Positions 55,622 through 63,905 of a stretch of 64,000 bases of DNA are shown here, in pieces. Origin of the DNA: CAKZQX01 sp034436755 (GTDB taxonomy: Bacteria; Chloroflexota; Chloroflexia; Chloroflexales; Chloroflexaceae); NCBI GenBank assembly GCA_034436755.1, contig DAOTVB010000105.1, positions 6,656-70,655 of the forward strand. Direction: 5' to 3'. The notes beneath the pieces were generated by a model that worked only from the letters and a program-made list of their open reading frames with translations, ran no database searches and was not told the DNA's origin. The position numbers and the translations under genes were made by a program. Each line of letters opens with the position of its first letter. The stretch's first letter is position 1.

Positions 55622-55662
55622 CAAAAGCGGAGCCGGGGGCTAACTCCCTGGCTCCGCTTTTG
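55622..55662 (+). terminator. Terminator of pcs
   Basis: CAAAAGCGGAGCC pairs exactly with GGCTCCGCTTTTG, and the TTTT end forms the T-tract. It starts 21 bp after the pcs stop. Confidence 0.85.
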
Positions 55663-55681
55663 GCTGTCGCCGATGATTGAC

Positions 55682-55802
55682 CGCCGACCGTTGAACACTG
55701 ACCGCCGACTACCGACTACTGACCGCTGACTACCGACCGCCGACTGCTGACCGCTGACTGCCGTCCGCTGACTGTCGTCCGCTGTCTGTCGTTCGCCGTC
55801 TG
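55682..55802. repeat. Heptad array (GACCGCT/GACTACC type)
   Basis: About 17 units of 7 nt alternate between GACCGCC/GACCGCT and GACTACC/GACTGCC types, degenerating to GTCCGCT and GTCTGTC at the right. The array supplies the C-terminal codons of the CDS at 55730. Confidence 0.88.
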
Positions 55803-56086
55803 CCGGCCAGCGCGGTGAGGGGGCGGATGGGACCATAACGCCGGACCAGATCATCCGTGCGAATGCCGGTGCGGGCGTGGCGCAGATCCTGCAACGCGGC
55901 CTGCGTAGCGGCATCCAGGCTGAAGTAGGTGACGCGTACCGTGCGCTGATGGATGAGCGCGGCACGCAGCCGGGCCAGCCGCTCGTCGGCGGAACAGCCG
56001 CGCGGCAGGGAAATGCGGTTATGCCGCGCAATCAGGCGCTGAAGCGTGGCTGGGGCCTGCCACAAATACCGTGCCCAACGATTCAT
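55730..56086 (-). CDS. Hypothetical protein with repeat-encoded C-terminus
   Basis: 118 residues from the ATG at 56086, chosen for the GGAGG ribosome site 5 nt upstream. The first 90 residues (MNRWARYLWQAPATLQRLIA, then SADERLARLRAALIHQRTVRVTYFSLDAATQAALQDLRHARTGIRTDDLVRRYGPIRPL) look like a real helical protein, unknown to me. The last 25 residues (RTTDSGRQSADGSQRSAVGG) are translated from the heptad array, so the native stop was probably lost to repeat growth. It could be a decayed gene. Confidence 0.55.
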   Translation of the reverse strand: MNRWARYLWQAPATLQRLIARHNRISLPRGCSADERLARLRAALIHQRTVRVTYFSLDAATQAALQDLRHARTGIRTDDLVRRYGPIRPLTALAGRRRTTDSGRQSADGSQRSAVGGR

Positions 56087-56703
56087 ACGATCCTCCGCTT
56101 GACCCGGGGGCCACTGGTATGCTAAACTGGCGGGAGATACGTCCATGATAGCGAAGATCGGCCAGGTATGCAAGATGACCCGACCGATATCCGACACCCG
56201 ACACCCCCGCCCGTGCGCAGCCCAATGCCGCCGCCGGGCGTTGCCGGTGGTGCGGGTGGGTCAGAGGAAATGCCCCGTTGCGAAGCATCCTCCAAACATT
56301 TTGTCAAGAGCGGTCTGCCAATGCGGTAGGCCGCTCTTCCATTTTTCGGCATTGGACTGCCGTCCGTCCGTTCTCTCCGTCCGTTTGACGACCAACATGG
56401 TGATCTGATTCTGGTGCAATCCTGAATTTGGGCACAGGGACACATGCCTCCGCTCATGCGAGAGAGTTCTGCATGGCTCCTGCTGGGAATGGTGCGTCCA
56501 GCAGCAACCGGGTGCCCGGTCCTCTCCCGGCGGGTGCGATGGTCCATGGGAACCCATTCCATCCGCCGGCCCACAATCCTAGTATATATACGGTGTCTTC
56601 CCACCACTATCCGCTGCGTGGTCTGCCGCCGCATGGAGATGCTCATTGGCATCAGGCTCAGCACCAGGCTACAGGAACGGCCTCGAACGGCCACGGGGGG
56701 GAA
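56087..56703. other. Non-coding region, possible IS110-type non-coding end
   Basis: About 600 bp between the IS110 relic and the small gene. I see no convincing ORF. On the minus strand, downstream of the transposase, several short hairpins can be drawn, for example CTGCTGG/CCAGCAG at 56479-56503. IS110-family elements carry a structured guide RNA in a non-coding end, so remnants of one could lie here. This is speculative. Confidence 0.25.
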
Positions 56704-56797
56704 TAATGGAGAATTGAGAATGGAAAATGGAGAATGGAACACCGGGCGTGTGCATGCGTTCAATTCTACATTCTGCATTCTGCATTCTGCATTCTTT
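56704..56797. repeat. Heptad cassette, copy 1, in IS110 relic
   Basis: Units GGAGAAT, TGAGAAT, GGAAAAT, GGAGAAT, then a 25-bp centre GGAACACCGGGCGTGTGCAT..., then CAATTCT and ATTCTGC units. The left and right arrays are roughly complementary (AGAAT versus ATTCT). It is about 90% identical to copy 2 at 57099. Confidence 0.9.
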
Positions 56798-57505
56798 TGA
56801 TGTCGCCCACGCCCCGGTTGCGGGCGCGCACATAGACCCGCGCGGTGGCCGGGTTATGCCGGCTTGCCAGAAAGCCCATCTGGAAGAGCGTCACCCGCAG
56901 GTAGGGCGAGCCGCGCCGCGAGATCGGGCCGTGGTACCGGCCATTGCCCGAATCGCTGATGATCGGGTCGTAGCCGGCATAGGACCAGAGCTGATTGGCG
57001 CTGGGGAAGCGCGTCACATCGCCGCCGATGCCCGCCAGATAGCGGGCGGCCAGCAGCGCACTCATACCGGGGATGGTCGCCAGCACCTGCCCGGCGGGGA
57101 AACAATGGAGAATTGAGAATGGACAAGGGAGAATGGAACACCGGGCGTGTGCATGCGTTCAATTCTGCATTCTGCATTCTGCATTCTGCATTATTTCGCG
57201 GGTGGGTGTCCACCAGATGGAGGAGCGGCGGCAGGTCGGGGTGGGCCGCCTGGTAGCGCCGCTGGTTGCCCAGCGCGCCGGGCCAGAGCCGATCCAGCGT
57301 GCGGAGCAGGTCCACCTGGAGGCGGAACTGCTGTTTGGCCAGGCGGCGCACCTGGCTGAGGCGCAGGCGCAGTTCCTGCTCGGCGGCGGTGCGGGCGGAG
57401 ACGACATGCACATCCTTGCCGATATCCAGGGCAACAACAAGCTGGCGCTCCGGCGCGACGTGCGACAGGGCCGGGTCTGGTACAATAGTCGTGGGTCGGA
57501 ATGTA
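56798..57505 (-). pseudogene. IS110-family transposase relic
   Basis: Minus-strand pieces of a DEDD/IS110 transposase. The N-terminal motif VALDIGKDVHVVSART lies at about 57400-57455. It is joined directly to the middle helix LRLSQVRRLAKQQFRLQVDLLRTLDRLWPG, so roughly 100 residues containing the other acidic catalytic residues are missing. After LVDTHPR the frame is broken by a repeat cassette (57099-57195). It then resumes as the Transposase_20 domain: LATIPGMSALLAARYLAGIG, RFPSANQLWSYAGYDPIISDSGNGRYHGPISRRGSPYLR. A second cassette cuts it off at 56797. The start region abuts element C1, and no ATG is visible in frame. Confidence 0.82.
57099..57195. repeat. Heptad cassette, copy 2, inside the transposase
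   Basis: The same GGAGAAT/TGAGAAT array, ACCGGGCGTGTGCATGCG centre and (ATTCTGC)4 array as copy 1. It interrupts the transposase reading frame. Confidence 0.9.
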
Positions 57506-57510
57506 CCACT

Positions 57511-57606
57511 AATATAGCAATCCTACATTGGTTGTGAACCGGTTCTTAGCGACTCGTTCCCAACCGCCTGAAGGCGGCACTACGACAGATTTAGGATTGC
57601 TATATT
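57511..57606. repeat. Family C element, copy C1 (complete, 96 bp)
   Basis: The ends AATATAGCAATCCTA and TAGGATTGCTATATT are perfect 15-bp inverted repeats. The inside has GTGAACCGGTTCTTAG and the palindrome CCGCCTGAAGGCGG. It lies between the IS110 relic and the propeller gene. Confidence 0.92.
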
Positions 57607-57653
57607 TGCGACAGGTCAGGTCGATCATTTGGGTGCAGCAGTAGAGGAAAGAG

Positions 57654-58574
57654 ATGGCAAAAGCAGGGATTGTCTATGCTGGTACAACCGATGGGCTGGT
57701 GACACTGAGCGATCCGGGTGGGGTTGGGCGCTGGCGGCGAGTAGCCCACGAACTGCGCGGGCATGCCGTGCATGCTCTGCAGGCGCAGAATGCGCTGGAA
57801 CTGCTGGCCGCTGTTGCGGGTATGGGCCTCCAGCGGACAACGGACGGCGGGCAAACCTGGCAATGCCTGCTCGACGCCGATGTTGCCGCAATTGCGGTGC
57901 ATCCCGCGATGCCGGAGCAGCTCTGCGCACTGACCAGTGACGGCACGGTGCAGCGCAGCAACAACCACGGCGCAACCTGGCACGCGGTCTTTCGGCTGGA
58001 GGCGCCGCATCACGCGGCAACGCTTATCGCGCCGTATGATCCGCAACATCTGTTTATGGCGCAGGGCAACGTGGTGCTTGCCGGCGCTGACGCGGGCGCT
58101 ACCTGGTCGCAGTACGGGGCCGCCTTCGCAAGCGAGGTTACGGAACTGGTCGCCGCGCCGGGGCCGGACCAACGGCTCTTCGCCGCAGCGGAGGGTCGCA
58201 TCTACCGGACGGTGGTCGGGGCGCAGGCGGACTGGCAGCCGGTTGCGCTGCCTGGGGATGTTCCTGCGCGGCGGGTGGTGCTAACTGTGCTGCCGGGGAA
58301 GCAACCGGTGTTGCTGGCGGCCGCTGCTACTGCGGACAAGGTTCTGCTGGTACGTAGCGAGGACTATGGTGCAGGCCGGCAGGCCGTGCAGGTCAACGTG
58401 CCGCTGACGGAGGAGGTTAGCGTGATCATGCCCGCCAGTTATCACATGGATACGGCCTGGGCGGGCACAACGGCGGGGCAACTGCTCCGCTCCGATGATC
58501 GGGGCCGCACCTGGAGCGAGATTGCGCGCGAAGCGGCGGCAATCACGAGTCTGGCGGTGGTGCGGCTGGCGTGA
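57654..58574 (+). CDS. Asp-box (BNR/sortilin-like) beta-propeller protein
   Basis: 306 residues. Four clear Asp-box motifs of the S-x-D-x-G-x-T-W type: TTDGGQTWQ, SNNHGATWH, GADAGATWS and SDDRGRTWS. These mark blades of a beta-propeller related to Ycf48/sortilin/sialidase folds. No signal peptide and no sialidase catalytic residues are visible, so a cytosolic binding or scaffold role is more likely than hydrolysis. The start follows GAGGAAAGAG. It converges with the subtilisin gene, 28 bp apart. Confidence 0.8.
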   Translation: MAKAGIVYAGTTDGLVTLSDPGGVGRWRRVAHELRGHAVHALQAQNALELLAAVAGMGLQRTTDGGQTWQCLLDADVAAIAVHPAMPEQLCALTSDGTVQRSNNHGATWHAVFRLEAPHHAATLIAPYDPQHLFMAQGNVVLAGADAGATWSQYGAAFASEVTELVAAPGPDQRLFAAAEGRIYRTVVGAQADWQPVALPGDVPARRVVLTVLPGKQPVLLAAAATADKVLLVRSEDYGAGRQAVQVNVPLTEEVSVIMPASYHMDTAWAGTTAGQLLRSDDRGRTWSEIAREAAAITSLAVVRLA

Positions 58575-58601
58575 GCCATGGTGCGTAAGCGGTGCGGGCA
58601 A

Positions 58602-60020
58602 CTACTCCTGAACGATCAGCGGCAGGTGGACCGTGTGGCGATTTGCGGGAGCACTATTAATAGTTGCATAGTCCGCAAACAGGGCGCTGGCGCGGTCAGC
58701 GTTGATCCGCCCGGCTCCCAGGAGCCCCGCATAATCCGGGTTTACGCTGTCAAGGTTATCGGCGGTTGTGAGGATCGCCGCAACTGCTTCATCCCGGCTC
58801 CAGCCATAGTTTGACATCAGCACGCCGAGCAAGCCACTGACAAACGGTGCGGAGAAGGAGGTACCGTTGCGGGTCAGGTAGCCCCCATCGGCGCTAAGAG
58901 TGCGGATATCCTGGAACGGCGCTGCGATATCCACCCAGCTTCCATAGTTCGAGCGGGCGGCCTTGACGCCATCGGCATCTACCCCCGCGACGGCAATCAC
59001 CATTGCGTCAATGGTGCCGGCACCATAGGCTGCCGGGTAGAATGGCGCGGCGCTGTTGCCATTCCCCGCCGCCGCAACAACGGCAATCCCATCAGTGTAG
59101 GCCCGCTCAATTGCGGCCTGTTCCAGGGTGCAGGGTTCCGCCCCGCCGATGCTGATATTGATCACCTGCGCGCCGTGGATGCGGGCATAGTCGATGGCCT
59201 CCGCGATGGTGGCGCAACTCAGCGCGCCGGACTTATCCGCCACAATGCGCAACGGCATCAGTTGCAACCCGGGCGTTTTATCCTGAGCATCGCCGCCGCC
59301 GATCCCGGCCACCCCGCGCGCGCGACCAACTCCATCCAGGTCATTGTTAATTTCCGCGCTAATGATCCCGGCCACACTGCTGCCATGGCTGTTGGACGAG
59401 ACATCCTGGGCCAGGTCATCATCTTCGACAAAATCAAACCCCGGCACCAGATTCGCATCAATATCGGGATGATCAAGGTCAACGCCGGTGTCAATCACCG
59501 CTACCGTTACCGGGCTATCGGGATTACTGCCGGTCAGCCCACGGGACCACATTGCCACAATCCCAATATCGTTATAGTATTCTTGCGCAATAAACTCATT
59601 ATCGAGTGGACCGACCCGCTCATCAATTGCCAGCGTCTGTCGGGGCGCATTGGGTTCGGCCTGCGCTACAAGCGGCGAGTCCGTTAACGTAGCCGCCAGT
59701 TCAGCCGCGTCCACCCTGGGGGCCAGGTCGGCCAGATAGACCGGGTGAGCGCTATCAATGCTGAGGGGGGTAAGTTCCCGCAACCCCTGCGTGCCAAACT
59801 GCTCGCGCAGCGCAACCGCAGACCGCGCGGCATCCCGGTCGTTTAGCGTCGGGTGGAAGGTGATGATAAGCTGGTTGCCGGCGGCAGCAGCATGCCAATG
59901 GGGGAGGGTCAACCGGTATGCTGAAAGCAGGAGACAACCCACCAGAAGCAGGAGAAAAGTAAGTGTGCGCAACCGATGTTGCAGACGGATTGCACCGGGT
60001 GTGTGGTTGGCGAACAACAT
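58602..60020 (-). CDS. Secreted subtilisin-like serine protease (S8)
   Basis: 472 residues. An N-terminal signal/anchor (about 19-36) is followed by an inhibitor-like prodomain (about 45-130). The catalytic domain has Asp in VAVIDTGVDLDHPD, His in SNSHGSSVAGII, the oxyanion Asn in AAAGNGNSA and Ser in NGTSFSAPFVSG, a complete triad. The C-terminus ends RHTVHLPLIVQE. I recall similar short ends (LPL(I/V)V plus a charged residue) on secreted Chloroflexota proteins; whether this is a sorting signal is unproven. 60021-60318 upstream has no gene. Confidence 0.92.
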   Translation of the reverse strand: MLFANHTPGAIRLQHRLRTLTFLLLLVGCLLLSAYRLTLPHWHAAAAGNQLIITFHPTLNDRDAARSAVALREQFGTQGLRELTPLSIDSAHPVYLADLAPRVDAAELAATLTDSPLVAQAEPNAPRQTLAIDERVGPLDNEFIAQEYYNDIGIVAMWSRGLTGSNPDSPVTVAVIDTGVDLDHPDIDANLVPGFDFVEDDDLAQDVSSNSHGSSVAGIISAEINNDLDGVGRARGVAGIGGGDAQDKTPGLQLMPLRIVADKSGALSCATIAEAIDYARIHGAQVINISIGGAEPCTLEQAAIERAYTDGIAVVAAAGNGNSAAPFYPAAYGAGTIDAMVIAVAGVDADGVKAARSNYGSWVDIAAPFQDIRTLSADGGYLTRNGTSFSAPFVSGLLGVLMSNYGWSRDEAVAAILTTADNLDSVNPDYAGLLGAGRINADRASALFADYATINSAPANRHTVHLPLIVQE

Positions 60021-60318
60021 GGATGTTCCTTACGAAATGACGAAAGATCAACATCGGACGTAGGTTTGCGGTGACACCGGGTTGCAAAGGCTATTTCCAG
60101 ACCGGTCAATCGTGTGCAACCGCTGGAAGTATAGCAAAAAAAGCGCCCGATAGCTATAGCTGCAAGATGAAAATCTTGTGAATGTACTGCGCAAATGCAG
60201 GATCGGCATAATACAGCGTATGGCAAAGTGCCTGGAGAGAACCCGGAACAATGTGCATCCGGCGTATCGCTGTCGGATAACCAGTTTGTTCTCTGTTCTA
60301 TGGTTGTCTGCTCTTGCT

Positions 60319-62049
60319 CTATCCATAGAAATCGGTAAAGCCATCCTGGTCAAGGCGCTCCAGCATCCGTCGTACCTTCTCGGCGCTCTCGGGGAAGGGG
60401 GCGGCGGCGACCTGCTCCGGGGCGATCTGCGTGGCCCGTCCCCACTGGCTCTGAGGCACAGCCAGCAGCAGCGCCAGCAGTTCCTCCAGGGTTCGATGTA
60501 GGCGCGGGTTGTCCTCACCGCGCAGTTTAGGCAAAACTTTTTGCTTGAGTTGCAGATCGAGCGCCTGCGCGGGCGGCAGAATGCCCCGCGCCTGCTCGAT
60601 ATAGCGCAGCATCTCCTCAATTGTTCGGTAGCCAAAGGGCTGCCCCGCCTGTGCGACAATCGCGTGAACCCGGGTAATCGTCTCCCAGGCATCCGCATCA
60701 AGCGGACCGCGATAAGCCGCGCGAAATGCGGCCAGATCAACCTCGGTCAACTCAATCATGTTCGCCCGATCAAGCACCTTATCGCTTAACGCATGCGTAC
60801 TCTCATCGACGTTGACCGTGCCGGTGATGCGAATGTTGAGCGGCAGGCGGAGCGGGTTGCGCAACGTCTCGCCGGTGACGCTCTGCACCTCGGCGGCCGG
60901 CGCACCGATATCAATTGTGTGCTCGGTCGTCTCCAGGGCGGAGAGCAGCGGCGCGAGATAGTATTCCGGCCGTGCCAGGTTCATCTCATCCAGGCAGACA
61001 AAGTAGGTCTGTTGGGGGTCGGCGGCGGCGCGCAGCAGAAAGCGCAGGAAGGGCGTCGGATGGTAGACGCCGGTCAGCGCGTTGTAGTAGCCCAGCAGGT
61101 CGCGGGCGTTATGCCAGTCGGGTTGCACCGCGACGATCAGATAGTAGGGGTTGGCGTGGGCCGGCGCGGGAATGCTATGCACTGCATCGGCGTAGAGCCG
61201 GGTCAGCCGGGTTTTGCCGGTGCCGCTGATGCCGGGCAAAATCACCAGCGGGCGCGTCTGCAAAGCAACATGGTAGGCGCGAATCAGCATTTCGCTCATC
61301 GCAAAGCCCTGTCCATGGATGTGGGCAATTATTGTTTCAATCGGCGGGTAGGCTGCCTGCGCGCCCCAATGCGCCTGCTGTTCGCGCAGCAGACCCAGAC
61401 CGGTTGGTTCGAGTGCCTCGGCCTGTTCCATAACGGCCTCGTTCAGGGGGAAGAGCGCCGCGATATCCTCCAGCAGTTGCTCGGCCAGGTTCTCCGGCAG
61501 CGCGTGCCAGGGGTAGACCAACCCGGCCCAGAGGTAGTTGGCACTGCGCGCATCCAGGTAGCGGTCAATCCAGAGGCGCTCCGGAGCCGGCGCTCTGGCT
61601 GCGGCGCCCCGTCCAGAGACAGTAAACCGCGCTTCGCCCGCCGTCTCGATCCGCTCAACCAGCGGCTGCCAGATAGCCTGACCCTCATTCCAGACCTGGC
61701 GCAATGCATCCTTGCGTATGCCCCAGAGCTGCACTCCCACCAGCACAGCGCGCTCGGCGCTGCTCACACTCACCAGGATGCCCGACCCGCGCGGAGGACG
61801 GTCAAACGCGACATGGTACTCGTCAATGGGCGCGCGCTCACCCCGCCCACGATTAATATAGCGCTGCGACTTAAAACTGACTTCGTAGAGCGGCCACTGG
61901 CGCGGGAAGCGCTGCGACAACGCGGCTGTAACCTGCCCGACCAGCGCTGCCAGTTGCGGATGCAGATGCTCCTGCACCGCCGCCCAGCGCTCGGCAACGC
62001 CGGGAACGCTCAGGGCCGCCAGTGCTTCAGATGGAAACAGCGGATTCAC
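60319..62049 (-). CDS. McrB-like AAA+ ATPase with unknown N-terminal domain
   Basis: 576 residues from a GTG at 62049; no clear ribosome site, so the start is uncertain. The N-terminal part (about 1-200) has VSFKSQRYINRGRGERAPIDEYHVAFDRPPRGSGILV and is of unknown fold. The AAA+ domain (about 255-500) has the Walker A GISGTGKT, then Walker B VCLDEMNLARPEYYLAPLLS and ITGTVNVDEST with sensor residues, the pattern of McrB NTPases. Normally McrB works with the nuclease McrC, which is not found here. It is the second gene of an operon with the protein at 62090. Confidence 0.8.
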   Translation of the reverse strand: MNPLFPSEALAALSVPGVAERWAAVQEHLHPQLAALVGQVTAALSQRFPRQWPLYEVSFKSQRYINRGRGERAPIDEYHVAFDRPPRGSGILVSVSSAERAVLVGVQLWGIRKDALRQVWNEGQAIWQPLVERIETAGEARFTVSGRGAAARAPAPERLWIDRYLDARSANYLWAGLVYPWHALPENLAEQLLEDIAALFPLNEAVMEQAEALEPTGLGLLREQQAHWGAQAAYPPIETIIAHIHGQGFAMSEMLIRAYHVALQTRPLVILPGISGTGKTRLTRLYADAVHSIPAPAHANPYYLIVAVQPDWHNARDLLGYYNALTGVYHPTPFLRFLLRAAADPQQTYFVCLDEMNLARPEYYLAPLLSALETTEHTIDIGAPAAEVQSVTGETLRNPLRLPLNIRITGTVNVDESTHALSDKVLDRANMIELTEVDLAAFRAAYRGPLDADAWETITRVHAIVAQAGQPFGYRTIEEMLRYIEQARGILPPAQALDLQLKQKVLPKLRGEDNPRLHRTLEELLALLLAVPQSQWGRATQIAPEQVAAAPFPESAEKVRRMLERLDQDGFTDFYG

Positions 62050-62089
62050 AATAGACGAACAATCAATGATATGGCGCTACAATAGCCAT

Positions 62090-62785
62090 TTATGCGGTGG
62101 GTGGTTTGTAGTAGCGCCGCTCACCCGGCAGCGTGTCTGCGCCATTCTCGGCGTTGTGCTCTTTCTCATTACGGACTAAAAAATGTTGCGCCAGCCCCTC
62201 CAGCAGATCTTGCAGTTCAGTGCAGAGTTCGTCAAATGTGTCGGCCAGCAGTTCCACATCGTAGAGTGCTTCATCGATGCTCCAGATCTGCCGGGCTGTG
62301 ACGCTCTGCACCCGGGGCGCGCGCCCGGCGGCATACGACAACTCGGCATTGACGCGCAGCGGATTAAGCGCCTGCGGCAGGGCATCGTGCAGTTCATGGA
62401 TGGTATGGGCCAGCGTCGGTAGCGCCGTCGTATCGCGCTGCTGCTCCGGGTTGATGGGCACGGTGTAGGTCACTTCCACATCGAGCGAGGGACCGCTCTG
62501 CGCCTGGTTCATACGTTCATCCACCAGATGTTCAATATCGTCCAGCGAGCCCTGCCCCCGTAGCGAGAAGACCGTAAACTCGGGCGACCAGCGAAAAGTG
62601 ATAACGGCCCGGAGGGGCGGTTCCTGGGGGCCCTGGTCATCCTCGGTATCATCAGGCAGACAGGTAATGCTCAGGCTGCGACCCAGCGCATGCGTATCAA
62701 GCAACTCCTGGGTGTAAGCAATATTTACCCTGGCGCGTTCAAGGCTTCCAAGAAGTACCGCAACAAAGTTCTCGTAGGTTAACAT
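62090..62785 (-). CDS. Hypothetical acidic protein upstream of McrB-like gene
   Basis: 231 residues, probably cotranscribed with the McrB-like ATPase 40 bp downstream. I do not recognise a family. Visible are a possible N-terminal helix (YENFVAVLLGSLERARVNIAYTQELL), a beta-rich centre (LRAVITFRWSPEFTVFSLRG), EVTYTVPINPEQQRDTT, and a C-terminal helix (YDVELLADTFDELCTELQDLLEGLAQHFL). No nuclease or membrane motif is seen. GGAGG lies 13 nt before the ATG. It may be a specificity or regulatory partner of the ATPase. Confidence 0.7.
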   Translation of the reverse strand: MLTYENFVAVLLGSLERARVNIAYTQELLDTHALGRSLSITCLPDDTEDDQGPQEPPLRAVITFRWSPEFTVFSLRGQGSLDDIEHLVDERMNQAQSGPSLDVEVTYTVPINPEQQRDTTALPTLAHTIHELHDALPQALNPLRVNAELSYAAGRAPRVQSVTARQIWSIDEALYDVELLADTFDELCTELQDLLEGLAQHFLVRNEKEHNAENGADTLPGERRYYKPPTA

Positions 62786-62853
62786 AATCTATACTCAACC
62801 TCCGGCTTGTACGCCCTTGCATTATAGCACCGTTGGTGCTGCTTTGTTCCATG

Positions 62854-63050
62854 ACACGACTTACGTGGTGGGCGTTCAAATCAGACATTTGCCTGTATGA
62901 ACGGCCCGATTTGCCTGCGGCAGCATGGTACTCTTTTGTCTTTTTCACAAAAAATTTGCACGACGTGCAAATTTTTTGTGAAAAAGAATAGAATCTTCCG
63001 CCCTGCCGGAGGCGCAAAGCTCCGTTCGCGGGGAACCGCGTAACTCCTGT
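62854..63050. repeat. Family B hairpin element, copy B4
   Basis: Ends ACACGACTTACGTGGT and ACCGCGTAACTCCTGT. The internal perfect 22-bp stem has loop GAC (arms 62940-62961 and 62965-62986), flanked by CTGCGGCAGCATGGTAC and CTTCCGCCCTGCCGGAGGCG. Confidence 0.88.
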
Positions 63051-63055
63051 CATTG

Positions 63056-63327
63056 ACACGAGTTACGCGGTTGCTATGCAAACCGGGCGTTTCACCAGGT
63101 GAACGGCAGAATCGCCTGCGGCAGCATGGTACTCCTTTTTTTCTTTCTTGCAAAAAAATGCACGTTGTGCATTTTTTTGCAAGAAAGATCGGATCTCTTC
63201 CACCCTGCCGGAGGCGATAGCTCACGCCAAACACGGGATCGCCTGATCCATGGCAGCATTGGCCGTTGCGCGGTGTTCGCTCATGTCGTGGTGTTCGTGG
63301 TCCAAACGCCCACCGCGTAACTCCTGT
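63056..63327. repeat. Family B hairpin element, copy B5
   Basis: Ends ACACGAGTTACGCGGT and ACCGCGTAACTCCTGT. The internal perfect 22-bp stem has loop GTT (arms 63142-63163 and 63167-63188). It lies 5 bp from B4 in the same orientation. Its right end (GTGGTCCAAACGCCCACCGCG) is the inverse of the left end of B1. Confidence 0.88.
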
Positions 63328-63905
63328 CAATGACTGGCCTTGTATCGGACTATAAAGAACGTATGATCGCGGCGGTCTTTGCATACGAAACAACGGAATT
63401 TTGACAACGTGGGCCTGGTTATGCCGGAGCAGGATGCTGTTTCGGTATAACCAGAATATTCTCCCCGATGAGACCACTGTCCCACCGCACGAACCCATGC
63501 TGTCGAGCGTGGCATCGGCGTACGCCTCCGGCAGCACATCACCATGGCACACACAGCGCTTTTCTCTGTTCTTTGTACCGTGGTTAACAAGAAACAAGGA
63601 AGTCCTGAAATCAGTAAGTAATACTTCTTGACAACAGATGCATCCTCTGCGATACTATCCAACGACAAAGTAAATACAGGATAACCAGCCAGTGACAGTG
63701 GTAAGATCTCGGTCGCTTACAGTGCTGTCTTCGTGCATTGCACCTTCTGATTGATGACCCCTGCCACACGGTCAGTCATCACACATAAACGCCGTGGTGG
63801 TACGCCTACCTCGTTTGTGCAGAGGTGGTCCTGCCGCCCCCTCCATCATTCTTGCTTTCGTTGCTGTTATCGTCATCGTCCACATCGTATCTCAGGAGGT
63901 CATGT
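63328..63905. other. Intergenic region without recognisable gene
   Basis: About 580 bp. No repeat-family copy or convincing ORF was found. The last 60 bp form the leader of the gene at 63906. Confidence 0.5.

Noticed and set aside
56122..56778. 218-residue minus-strand ORF
   Set aside because: Starts in a heptad cassette, has no recognisable domain and shows Arg/Ser-rich shadow composition; treated as non-coding.
63401..63631. 76-residue ORF in the terminal intergenic region
   Set aside because: No ribosome site, no family resemblance, and overlapping minus-strand frames of similar length.
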